DNA of 64,000 nucleotides from Amoeboaphelidium occidentale. Taxonomy: Eukaryota > Aphelidiomycota > Aphelidea. Both the position numbers and the translations under genes were made by a program. The stretch is from assembly GCA_023515795.1 (NCBI GenBank), contig JALGPX010000015.1:62001-126000 (forward strand). The letters are read 5' to 3'. Shown here in pieces: positions 41,046 through 50,883 of this stretch; positions within the stretch are counted from its first letter, which is position 1; the number at the start of each line of letters is the position of its first letter. The notes under the pieces were generated by a model, which was not told where the DNA came from, searched no databases, and worked only from the letters and a program-made list of their open reading frames with translations.

Positions 41046-41936
41046 ATGGAAAATACATTGTCGAACTTATTCAACACTACGCTTCTCGCAGCAGATTCTA
41101 ACCTCTTCCCTTCTGAAGACCCAGATGAGAATTTTGCGTTTTACATTAACGCGGTCACCATCACTTATGCACTGAGCTATATTCCGTAATTTCAGTTAAG
41201 ATTGCATTTCTTATTTTTAGTCAAATTGCTCTCATTATGCGTACCGGAGACTACAGTGGTGTATCGTTTGGTTTCGTGTTGTTTGGCGTGGTGCGTTCTT
41301 ATTTTGAATATGAATTGCAGAATGATTACGACTCGTGGAGAGACTTTTTGTCTTATGTTTCATTCTTTGCATTGGCTGGTGTTGCTACCTTTTACTGGTT
41401 GAAGAAGGCTCTCGTCACCAGTGCTGTTGCTCGTACCGAGAAGATCTCTGAGAAACAAGCATGGAATGCCAATGTTGCTCCTAACCTTGCTTTTCCTGAA
41501 TTTGAATGGTTTAACTTGGTTTACATCTTCATGTTATTGGGAGTATTCGCAGTTTGCTTGTACTTAAGTACAAGTGATACTAACAAGATTGCAATCCTGA
41601 TGCTGGCATTCATTCCATTGTTAAGAGGTTGTCAGTATTTGTCGCAGAGCATTCACATTTTGTACAGAGGACATACTAAAGGTGTCTCTCTATTGTCTGC
41701 ACTGTTGATGTTCCTGGCACCATTGCTGGAATCTGTGGCTATCCTGTACTTTTTGTTAACACACGAGAAGCCTTCTATGTTGACACTCACTTTCGTGTTT
41801 CACGACATACCTTCAATTTTGATCTCGTTCGTTACGGTAATTCCTTGATGTCGCGTGTCTGATTATCTAGTTGACAATGTTCTGCTGTTATCCGAGAAAT
41901 GGGTACGAAAGAGTTCAAACATCTATTCAGGTTTGA
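41046..41936 (+). CDS. PQ-loop-type multi-pass membrane protein, copy A
   Basis: Exons 41046-41185, 41221-41836 and 41871-41936 give 273 aa with about seven membrane segments. A PQ motif is recreated exactly at the first splice (LSYIPQIALIMRTGDYSG) and is followed by VSFGFVLFGV. A second half has LRGCQYLSQSIHILYRGHTK then GVSLLSALLMFLAPLLESVA, laid out like the second repeat. PQ-loop proteins include lysosomal amino-acid exporters, SWEETs and dolichol-phosphate-utilisation proteins; which subgroup applies is unclear. The last short exon (TMFCCYPRNGYERVQTS) is Cys-rich. Copy B follows directly with the same exon lengths. Confidence 0.7.
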
Positions 41937-42247
41937 GTAGAAGGAGAACATTGGAGGAACTTATGAGGGAAAGAAATAAATAGTGGGGGATTTTACTTAG
42001 GACAAATTCTATAATGCCATTCCTCAATATGGCCGGCTGCCTGCATGGCTTCAAGAGTTATGCTTCCGTTGGATCATTTTTAGAACGCATGTCTAAACCG
42101 ATGCAGTTGGCTGCTATGCCATTCGCATCTCACTTTAATCTTAACATGGCGAGGCCTTTGAAGGTGTAACCCGATGAAAATGAATTCTATTGCGCCACGC
42201 CACAATACATGAAGATCTTCGTGATTTCGTAACATTTTCCCAGAACC
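41937..42247. other. Spacer between tandem PQ-loop genes with a 51-codon ORF
   Basis: Holds one uninterrupted ORF on the plus strand (42014-42169, MPFLNMAGCLHGFKSYASVG start). It resembles neither neighbour and may be chance. Otherwise promoter sequence for copy B. Confidence 0.2.
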
Positions 42248-43138
42248 ATGGAACACCATTGGCCAAGCTCAATGAATAATTTCCTTTTCACTACAGATAC
42301 GAACATTTCTTCGACTTGTGAATCTAACAGAAATGTTGAGCTTTACAATACGCTGGCAACCATTGTATATAAGTTGTGTTTTCTTCCGTAAATCCAAGTA
42401 AGATTGCGTTTCTCACTTTTAGTCAAATTGCGCTTATTATGCGTACTGGTGATTACAGCGGTGTATCATTTGGGTTCGTGATGTTTGGCTTACTACACAC
42501 ATACTTTGAGTATGATCTGCAAGGTGATTATGATGCATGGAAAGATTTCATGAACTACGGTCCATTTCTGATGCTGGCATTTGTTGCTACTTTCCTCTGG
42601 TTAAAGAAAGGTTTTTTTGGTGCGTCAGTAATGGAGAACGAAAAGTACTCTGAGAAACGTGGCTCAAGCGCTCTTGCTGCATCCGACTTGACGTTTCCTG
42701 AATTTAAACGTTTCAACCTTGCATATATTATCATGCTGTTTGGGATATTCTTAGTTTGTTGGATTTTGGATAATTTTCTGGAAAGCAAAATGGTTATTAT
42801 GATCTTGGCGTTTATCCCGATGTTGAGATTGGCTCAGTATTTGTCGCAGTTGATACACATCTTCTATAAAAGAACCATCAAGGGCGTTTCTTTTCTGACT
42901 GCTTTATTGATGTTTTCGGCACCGTTACTAGAAGCAGTTGCTATCTGGAAATACTTGGAGGTATGTGACCAGGCTTTCGACTTGGCTTTTCTTTTCATCT
43001 TTCAGAATGTACCTTTGATCATCATATCATTCTTAACGGTAACTTTTCGAAATTATCCGTCTTACTTTCTAGTTGACACTGTTTTGCTGTTGCCCTAGGA
43101 ATGGTTATGATAGACTTCAAACATCTGTGCAGGTTTGA
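42248..43138 (+). CDS. PQ-loop-type multi-pass membrane protein, copy B
   Basis: Exons 42248-42387, 42423-43038 and 43073-43138 have exactly the lengths of copy A (140, 616 and 66 nt), also giving 273 aa. The first splice again recreates a PQ motif (LCFLPQIALIMRTGDYSG). The second half reads LRLAQYLSQLIHIFYKRTIK then GVSFLTALLMFSAPLLEAVA, and the last exon reads TLFCCCPRNGYDRLQTS. The two proteins are clearly similar but diverged throughout, most in the first ~35 residues, so the duplication is not recent. Both N-termini carry potential N-glycosylation sites. Function as in copy A: transporter-like, unassigned. Confidence 0.7.
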
Positions 43139-43488
43139 GAAGCAAAATTATCTTTGAAGAAAGTTAATTGGTAAGAAATATATTAAAATTTTTGGGGTCC
43201 TTTTTCATGTCTCTGCGACTACACATTTAGTTGGGAAAGCGCGTCCTGGGCCTTTCGTGTAGACACTGTGATCTCACCTTGCGTTCAGCATGACCCTGTG
43301 ACCAAATATCTTCAAAGGACAAAGCACATACCAGACGAAATGATTATATTTCAGCGAGAATACGATAATCCAAAAGAGCACACAGAGACTTCTTCTTGCT
43401 TCCCGGTTGGTAACAAGAGTTCAAACAACTTTTGGTTGCTAAGGTTCAACCATCATGATGTGGAATTTTACATTTTGATTATTCAGAG
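43139..43488. other. Intergenic region, nothing recognised
   Basis: 350 bp between PQ-loop copy B and the secreted orphan. A short open frame (43268-43492) lacks coding character. No RNA gene or repeat seen. Confidence 0.35.
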
Positions 43489-44976
43489 ATGATGTACCTC
43501 TATCTGCTTTCAACTGTTTTGATCCTCAACTGTTATGGAGCACCTATTGAGCATCAGGAATTTGTACCCGCTAGTTTGGTTCCAAGACTTCTAAACAACC
43601 TTTGGCTAAATCAAGGATCTCAGAATCAGTGGACACTAAAGATGAATGATTACTGTTTGATATCCATTAATTCTCCGCAAGCATTTCCTGACGCAAGATC
43701 ATTCTTGGAGTCACCGGCCTTTATATCATCGTTGTATCAAGCAGCAGGTTTGATCACTAGCACCAACAATATGTGTCAACGGATAAAGTCAAAGAGGGAA
43801 GAATTTAGTTCTCAGACATTGAAACGAGATAGTTACATGACAAAATACATTCTGAGAGCTTTGAATTCTTGGCAAGGACCAGAAAATTTACCGAGCTCTG
43901 ATGGCAAACCTCTGATCGTTCAGCAAACTTGTTCCAGAGGTCAACAGGTATGTGCTAGTATTGCTCCTTTCAAACTGGGAGAATTGGATCGAAAATGTTC
44001 TAATGATGAGCTTCAGAAATACATCCAACAGGGAATTAGATGCTTTGCTATTTATCCTGTAGCTCATCTTCTCGGAGATACGACTTCAAACTTCATCGAC
44101 CCAAATGCCGATTACTCTGATATTGTCGCAACACAAATTTCTTTCAACGCACCAGAGTCAAACGAGCTAAAGAGATGTATTAAACGCCTTGCAGCTGCAG
44201 GCATGGCGATGTCGATAATGCCTCATTATGAGTACATCGAAACTATGGCTGATAACGACGAGGCTAGATGGAGGATTGCGATGATTCCGAAGGTTCTTGA
44301 TACATATGATATATTCTACAAACCTGTGTTTGACGCCTTAAAAGAGGATGGTCTTGCATCTAAAGTTCCACGACTGACAATGTCAATTGCTGCTGAGATC
44401 GATGTCGCATTTGTGTCAAGAGCTCAAGATTTTGAACAACTGTACTTGAAAATTAAAAATGACGCCGGTGCATTGAACTTGGGTTCAAAATTCAAAATCA
44501 CGTTAGATCCCAATGGTGATAGCGCGTATGGTCGTTTTGTTGCTGCTTTATCTCAAGAACAATGCAAGACAGTCACAGATTTTTTATTGAACTATGGAGC
44601 ATCAATGCCTATTGGTCCATCTATCTATGACATTTATCAACAAGTTGCTCCTCCTGGAAAGTTGAAACCAAGCGTAAAAGAAACTACGAAAATGTTTGTG
44701 AGCAACTGGTTCGAACCTATTGACTCGTTTTGTTCAGGTAACGCTCATTATCAGAAATATAAGGAACAATTGAAAGGAATATTCGATCGGAACTTCTACT
44801 TTGGTGAATTCTCATTGAATGGTTTAGGTAGAAACACATTCTTTCCCGATGTGCTGGTCCAAATATTTGAGCAAGGAATGCAAGTAAATATCTGGACCAC
44901 AGGACAGCCTGATTTCGACCCCTTCGTTGCACATGATTTTCCAATGTCCAAAATGAAGACATTGCTGTGTTCTTGA
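43489..44976 (+). CDS. Secreted protein of unknown family (495 aa)
   Basis: Single exon. The N-terminus is a clear signal peptide (MMYLYLLSTVLILNCYGAP), and no later membrane segment or GPI-type tail is visible. The mature protein alternates strands and helices in a way that suggests a TIM-barrel-like fold: IRCFAIYPVAHLLG; AAGMAMSIMPHYEYIETM; RLTMSIAAEIDVAFVSRAQD; SKFKITLDPNGDSAYGR; FYFGEFSLNGLGRN; MQVNIWTTGQPDFDPF. Conserved-looking acidic residues at strand ends (AEID, GEF) would fit a glycoside hydrolase, but I cannot assign a family. The protein contains about nine Cys, consistent with an extracellular location. Confidence 0.65.
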   Translation: MMYLYLLSTVLILNCYGAPIEHQEFVPASLVPRLLNNLWLNQGSQNQWTLKMNDYCLISINSPQAFPDARSFLESPAFISSLYQAAGLITSTNNMCQRIKSKREEFSSQTLKRDSYMTKYILRALNSWQGPENLPSSDGKPLIVQQTCSRGQQVCASIAPFKLGELDRKCSNDELQKYIQQGIRCFAIYPVAHLLGDTTSNFIDPNADYSDIVATQISFNAPESNELKRCIKRLAAAGMAMSIMPHYEYIETMADNDEARWRIAMIPKVLDTYDIFYKPVFDALKEDGLASKVPRLTMSIAAEIDVAFVSRAQDFEQLYLKIKNDAGALNLGSKFKITLDPNGDSAYGRFVAALSQEQCKTVTDFLLNYGASMPIGPSIYDIYQQVAPPGKLKPSVKETTKMFVSNWFEPIDSFCSGNAHYQKYKEQLKGIFDRNFYFGEFSLNGLGRNTFFPDVLVQIFEQGMQVNIWTTGQPDFDPFVAHDFPMSKMKTLLCS

Positions 44977-45124
44977 ATAGACAATCTGATGTTTTGACAC
45001 CTGTCTCGTTTGTGACAATTGTGGCAAAAGATGACCTAATATATTGCTTTCACGCTTTCCACAAAACAACCTCGTATTCCTTGAAACCATCCTTCACACT
45101 TTTGTTTTTCGTGAATCATTCCGA

Positions 45125-46778
45125 ATGGCGTCAAACGTTACAGTGCAAATAGACGACTTACGCAAACAGAATGTTAAAACGACGCCCATGATGTCTTTAA
45201 AAGCTATTCTGGACACGGTCTGCCAGAAGCATAAATTAAATCCTGATGATTACAGTTTAAAGTAACACTTTGATTTTTATATGGTCACTGATTCCTAGAC
45301 ACAAGGGAAATCTTCTGGATTTAAGTCTTTCTATGAGGTTCGCTAATTTAGCGTCAGGCGCGCGACTGGATTTAGTTAAAGTTTCTGGGTCATCGAAATC
45401 CTCAAGCTCGGCCGTTGGTACAGTTTCAGTTGCGTTGCAAAGTGATGACAGCGGTAGAATGACTGGGCAGTTTGCCTCAGATACTTCTTTGTGGTCTATT
45501 TTACTTTCATTTGAAGAAAGGTCAAAAGGTCTGTTGAATTTAACCAGGAGAACCGGAAAGCCCAGCAACAATGCATCAAAGCAAGTTTTTTCACTCAAGA
45601 ACTTTGCAAAACTTGTTGACAATGTGGCTCATGGAAGAAAGAATGATGGCGCCGTTTACTTTCAGCCTGTGGTTGTTATTATGGCCAAGGAATATTCTAC
45701 TATTCCAGTTTTACAGGAAACTACTTTAAAATCAATTGGTTTCTCGTCTGGAAGTGTATCTGTGCGTATTCTGTTCAAAGAAACTGATGTATCCATTGAT
45801 GATATAGTGCATTTGATAGAACAGCAAAGTGTTCCTGCTTCTGAAGTGGTAAAAAGTGAAACGAAAGATGTTCCCAGAGCTCCACCAAAAGAGAAGAAGC
45901 AAGAGGTCGTAAAGGATACAAAGCCTGAAGAAATGCCTGTTTCGCCTCCTCCGGTTGCGCAGAGTAGCACTTCTGAAACAATTGCATTCGACAGAAAAGT
46001 GAAAATATTTCGGCAAGCGGAAGGAACAGCTTCTAAAATCGAACTTCCGGACTCATTCTATGAATTAACTCCCTTAGAATTGAAGTTCGCTTTAAGGGCA
46101 ACTGAACAAAAGAGAAAATTAGAAACAGAGAAACCTCTTATGACGAAAGCAATGAGAGACAAGGAGGAAGCTGAAAGGGCAAGAAAGTATCCAAAGACTC
46201 TAATTCGAATCCGATTTTCAGATTTAATTCATTTACAGGGAGAATTCCTCACACAGGAACATGTATCAGCTCTTTATGACTTTACAAGAAGCCATTTGAT
46301 GGATGAAACATTGCAGTTTGTTCTATGTAAAAATTCTCTTTGTTTATGAGAAAGCAACTTAAACTTTTTAGACATCACACCGCCTTTAACAAAATTCAAC
46401 ACCACGGAATTGCTTGAGCAAGATCTTTACAAGGCTGGACTTGCTCCCGCATCTGTTATTCATTTTCAGCTTTTAAACAACGAATTATCCAAGGTAGGAG
46501 GAGCTGCATTGCTCAAGAAAGATATTCTTGATAAACTGGAAGTTTTAAATCATCCTTCTTTAAATGAATGGATACCTCCCGCTGAAAATGCATCATTATC
46601 TGCTGAAACTTCTGCAATGCGGACCAATGAAGAAGAAGCTGAAAGGAGTGATAATGTGCCGTATCAGTCTCGAAGTTCTTCACTGGCCGGGAGCGCAAAC
46701 GAGGCAAGCGGCTCCAATAATAATAGCAACCAAGAAAGAAAAATGCCTAAATGGTTCAAAATGCCATACAAAAAATAG
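45125..46778 (+). CDS. TUG/ASPSCR1-type UBX-domain protein (yeast Ubx4-like)
   Basis: Three exons (45125-45261, 45299-46326, 46372-46778; introns 37 and 45 nt) give 523 aa. The N-terminal ubiquitin-like domain matches TUG: VTVQIDDLRKQNVKTTPMMS, HKLNPDDYSLK, splice, HKGNLLDLSLSMRFANLASG. A second ubiquitin-like region follows at ~105-210. The UBX domain lies at ~345-450: YPKTLIRIRFSDLIHLQGEF, splice, then YITPPLTKFNTTELLEQDLY and LAPASVIHF. These proteins bind p97/Cdc48 and take part in membrane traffic and Cdc48 hexamer disassembly. The C-terminal ~70 residues are disordered and end in a basic tail. Confidence 0.88.
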
Positions 46779-46828
46779 ACACCATTTGAAACTGCATCAA
46801 GATCTTTCCTTTTCTCAGAGGAAACGCA

Positions 46829-48300
46829 ATGGAAAAGTATTTTAAATACGTTGACGAGAATCAAGAAACCTATATTAAGCGCTTGGGTGAGGCTGTAGCA
46901 ATTCCTTCAGTGAGCGCGCAATTGAAGCACAGACCTGATGTTGTCAGAATGGGTGAATGGATGGAAGCTCAAATGAACAAGTTAGGAATATCGTAAGCTT
47001 TTTTTGTACTAAGAGAGTCTCTTACCTTTATCCAATTAGAACGAAGAAGGTCGACGTCGGAGAGCATGAATTAGAAGGCCAGAAGGTTAAGTTGCCACCG
47101 ATTGTTTTGGGTGAATTAGGAAATGATCCAAAGAAGTTGACCGTGTTGGTTTATGGGCATTATGACGTTCAACCGGCATTACTAAGCGATGGATGGAATT
47201 CTGATCCTTTTACTTTGACTGAGGATAAGACTGGACGCCTGTTTGCTCGTGGTTCTTCTGATGATAAAGGTCCTATCATTGGGTGGTTATGGGCTGTTGA
47301 AGCATTCCAGAAACTCGGAATGGAGCTGCCTGTAAATTTGAAATTCTGTTACGAAGGTATGGAAGAATCCGGAAGTGAAGGTTTAGATGACCTTATCAAG
47401 AAGGAAGCCAAGAATTACTTTGCAAATGTTGATTGTGTTTGCATTAGCGACAATTATTGGTTAGGAAAGAATAAGCCATGTTTGACTCACGGTTTGCGTG
47501 GTGTCAGTTATTATCATTTGGAAGTCAAAGGCCCTGGACAGGACTTGCATTCTGGTGTTTTTGGTGGTACTATTCATGAACCAATGACTGATTTGGTTTA
47601 TTTACTGTCCAAACTCGTATCTCCTGATGGTAAAATTCTGGTCCCTGGTGTTATGGATAGCGTAGCTCCATTGACTGAAGAAGAAAAGCAGCGTTACAAG
47701 AATCTGGATTTTAACATGACCGATTTTCAGGGTGCTGTTGGTGCTAAGAATAACTTGTTCGATAATGAGATGGACACTTTGATGAGAAGATGGCGTTATC
47801 CTTCTCTTTCACTCCATGGAGTTGAAGGAGCTTTCTACGCTGCTGGTGCCAAGACTGTTATTCCGTCAAAGGTTATTGGAAAGTTTTCCATTAGAACTGT
47901 CCCTAACCAAGATCCTAAACAGATTACTCAACTTGTAAAGAAGTATGTTGAGGAAGAGTTTGCGAAATTGAAATCCAAGAACTCCATTAAAGTTAGCTGT
48001 CATCATGAAGGAAGATGGTGGTTGTCATCTCCTGATCATTGGAACTTTGTTGCTGGAAGTAAAGCGATTGAAAGTGTTTTTGGCGTCAAACCTGATTTCA
48101 CCAGAGAAGGTGGTTCGATACCTGTCACTTTGACCTTCCAGGAAGAATTAAACAAGAATGTTCTCTTGTTGCCGATGGGTGCTTGTGATGATGGTGCTCA
48201 CTCCATTAACGAGAAGATTGACAGAAGAAATTACATTGAAGGCATCAAATTATTGGGAGCATACTTGCATCATTTGGCAAAGGAAGGCCCAAAGAAATAA
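46829..48300 (+). CDS. Cys-Gly metallodipeptidase (M20, Dug1/CNDP2-like)
   Basis: Exons 46829-46992 and 47040-48300 (47-nt intron) give 474 aa. The M20 metal-binding core is complete: VLVYGHYDVQPA (His and Asp), ARGSSDDKGPIIGW (bridging Asp), CYEGMEESGSEGLDDL (catalytic and metal-binding Glu), ISDNYWLG (Asp) and GACDDGAHSINEKI (final His). The lid-domain insertion is present (GVEGAFYAAGAKTVIPSKV). Length and the N-terminus (EAVAIPSVSAQLKHRPDVVR) match cytosolic non-specific dipeptidase. Yeast Dug1 splits Cys-Gly in glutathione breakdown. Identification to this subgroup is firm; the precise substrate range is inferred. Confidence 0.93.
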
Positions 48301-48321
48301 ATTACTATGGAACTACTTTAT

Positions 48322-48912
48322 TTATTCGACGTCTGTTATTATAGTCTCGGCAAGTTCATTAACAACCTCTGAAGTTTTCTCTTGCAGAACCATTTTTGGT
48401 GCTTCAACAACATCTTCGTTAATCGAAACAGGTATTTCGACCTTCCTGTCAGCTTGTACCTTTTTTGGAATAGCCAAAGTCAAAATACCATTCTTCATGT
48501 GAGCTTTTGTTTGAGATCCATCAAGATCATTAGCCAGTTTCACCTTTCGATTGAATTCGCGCTCGTAGCAGTATTTTTCTCCGCTGGAACACTCGTGCTT
48601 GCCCTTCATTTCTAGTATTCCATCGCCTTCAGACCAAGATAAAGATAGATCATTGTGATCAAAGCCAGGTACCTCAAAACGGACCACATAAGGTTCATTG
48701 TTCTTTGTTGCAACATCTTTCTTCATTTCATTATTCTTTCCATTCACCATATGATAGCGACCAGTATTACCCAAAGCGTTCAGATTGTTCAGCATCATAG
48801 AATCGAATTCATTGAAGGCACCAAAAGGATCAAATGGTTTCATAAAGAATGCTTGTGCAGCAATAATTGCGCAACTGATTAGGACAAAAGTTGAAACAAT
48901 TGATAACTTCAT
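48322..48912 (-). CDS. Small heat-shock protein (Hsp20) with signal peptide
   Basis: One exon of 196 aa. The first ~21 residues are a signal peptide (MKLSIVSTFVLISCAIIAAQ, then AF). An alpha-crystallin domain spans residues ~72-155: PYVVRFEVPGFDHNDLSLSW, the GDGILEMKGKHECS strand, FNRKVKLANDLDGSQTKAHM and the closing NGILTLAIPKK. An I/V-x-I/V-type motif is present in the tail (VEIPVSI). Small HSPs hold unfolding proteins in a soluble state. Most are cytosolic, so this one probably serves the ER or secretory pathway; the C-terminus (ITDVE) is not a KDEL signal. It is convergent with the dipeptidase, 21 bp away. Confidence 0.85.
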   Translation of the reverse strand: MKLSIVSTFVLISCAIIAAQAFFMKPFDPFGAFNEFDSMMLNNLNALGNTGRYHMVNGKNNEMKKDVATKNNEPYVVRFEVPGFDHNDLSLSWSEGDGILEMKGKHECSSGEKYCYEREFNRKVKLANDLDGSQTKAHMKNGILTLAIPKKVQADRKVEIPVSINEDVVEAPKMVLQEKTSEVVNELAETIITDVE

Positions 48913-49087
48913 TGCGATAGATAAAAGTTATTTGCTTGATTATTAAAATTGCAGGTTGATCTGCTCCTTTTATATTTGTTCCCTGGAAAATTGTCGAATA
49001 TTCATTGGGACAATTGGAACGGAATAGAATGGACAATTGTCGAATCATGATTGAAAGCAAACATCTTGTTTTGAAACCTTCACTATT

Positions 49088-50814
49088 ATGGACACACCAA
49101 ATGAACACATAAATGACGAGGTGCTAAGCGTAGAAAAGGTGCCTATGGTACACCCGTACCCTAAGAATCTGGACAACTACTATGTACGTCCAACTTATAG
49201 GACCTCGTTCACGAAAATATGCAAGATGTTATTCGACCCTTCCGATGAGATTGACTACATTTCGATATCTGGTACTCCTGGGATTGGCAAGTCGGTATTT
49301 TACATGTACACATTTCGCAAAATGCGTGAGAAGTATCCTGATGCTACGATTATATTGGCTTCGTTTGCTTCTGGCCGTCTGGAAGAAGCACAACTGTTCC
49401 TACCGGAATCGAAAAATGCACAGCTGTTAAACTTGAATCAACTTGAACAAGCAGATCTCAATTATCCTGGTGCCTTGCATTTGTACGATGGCGCTCCTAC
49501 AAAAATCCCGAAAAATCTGGACGCTAAAATGCTCGTTTTCACGAGTCCAAACGAAGGATGGTTTAATGCTGTTCGTAAGTATCATAACCATGAAAAGCTG
49601 TATATGGATTTCTGGACATATAATGAGCTGAAATGTGCTGACCGTTTCTTGAAACTCAATATCGGCCCCGAAGAATTGCAAAGACGGTTTGGCCATGTTG
49701 GAGGTGTTGCGCGACACTGTTTGGCCAGTGATCGTGTGTATCGAAATTCTATCAAAGATATCGATGATGCCATTGGGAAGTTTTCTTCTGTTAGCGAACT
49801 GCAAAAGTGCTTAACTGGTGATTCTGTGCACACTGTTGTTTCACATCGATTATTGCATTTTCGTGTGAAAGCTGATGATTCTTCTGATTATGAAGTGGAA
49901 TTTGGATCCAACTACATTAAACAGAAGCTAGCTGCTCGTTTTCGGGACATGGTTCGCTCAGAGCGTGCTACTTCAATCCATGCGCTGGAATTCGTGCCAA
50001 AAGGATCACAAATGCGCGGCTGGTTGTTTGAAAGCTGTGTTCATGACTCTTTGTCTAAAGGTGGTGAGTTTAAGTTGAGTTCACTTTCAAACCCGGGCTC
50101 GACAAAAACGATAAAAATTGATCCCACTGTCGATAAATTGGTTTCAGAGTTCAGCTATTGGTTTGACGACGGCCCATACGTTATGCCAACGAAAGGACAA
50201 TAATGAATCAATTGATTCTTGGCACCTATCAACCGCGGATAAGAAGCTCATTCTGATCCAAGCTACTGTATCAGCTGATCATCCGATAAAGGCCCGCGGA
50301 GTTTGGTCTTGTCTCAAACGAAGATTGAACATTCTAGAAGAATTCACAGATGGTCGTCTAGAGGTCATTTTAGTATTCATTGTACCTGAAAACCTTGCAG
50401 GTTCTTTCAAGTTGCAGCACATTATGATGAGGTCGATACCAAAATTAGAAAACCTAGAATCCATGTCACTGACAGAAATTGACGGCATTGGCAAGACCAA
50501 AGCTGACAAGCTAAAAGAGAAAGATATATTGACTGCTCAGCAGCTTTACGATATAGTAAACAACAATCCCGATGATAAGCGCATCAAATCTGTCAAGAAN
50601 NNNNNNNNNNNNNNNNNAAGCTGACAAGCTAAAAGAGAATGATATATTGACTGCTCAGCAGCTTTACGATATAGTAAACAACAATCCCGATGATAAGCGC
50701 ATCAAATCTGTCAAGAAAGTTAGCGAGGATTTTGTTGAGCTCATCCGAGAACGCCCAGTGTTGGAAAGAATTTGCAAGATTGAACAGTTTGTCTTGGGAA
50801 TAAACACAAAATAA
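49088..50814 (+). pseudogene. Crinkler-RHS-type NTPase/nuclease locus (contains assembly gap)
   Basis: Parts: a P-loop NTPase region from 49088 with Walker A GTPGIGKSVFYMYTF, a Walker B-like AKMLVFTSP and helical C-terminal part (FGHVGGVARHCLASD); then, from about 50180, a restriction-endonuclease-like region (DSWHLSTADKKLILIQATVS and HPIKARGVW); and a helix-hairpin-helix-like end (LTEIDGIGKTKADKLKEKDI). This is the classic architecture of Crinkler-RHS proteins, seen in Rhizophagus, chytrids and trypanosome RHS genes, an NTPase coupled to a nuclease. No CRN header is visible at its start. The locus contains an 18-bp N gap with a 100-bp duplication. It also appears to be interrupted about once, so it may be a fossil. 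Confidence 0.65.
50600..50617. other. Assembly gap flanked by a 100-bp direct duplication
   Basis: 18 N bases. 50500-50599 and 50618-50717 are identical except for one base (AAAGAT versus AATGAT, Lys to Asn in the reading frame). Confidence 0.95.
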
Positions 50815-50883
50815 AGTGATCGCTGTTGTTGATTATATCCATATGTTTATTTTTTTTGGAATTAAAGAACCTTTTCCATTTCA

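Noticed and set aside
40927-41175. Separate 82-codon gene before the PQ-loop proteins
   Set aside because: Its frame is out of register with the real first exon (41046-41185), which joins cleanly to the PQ-loop body.
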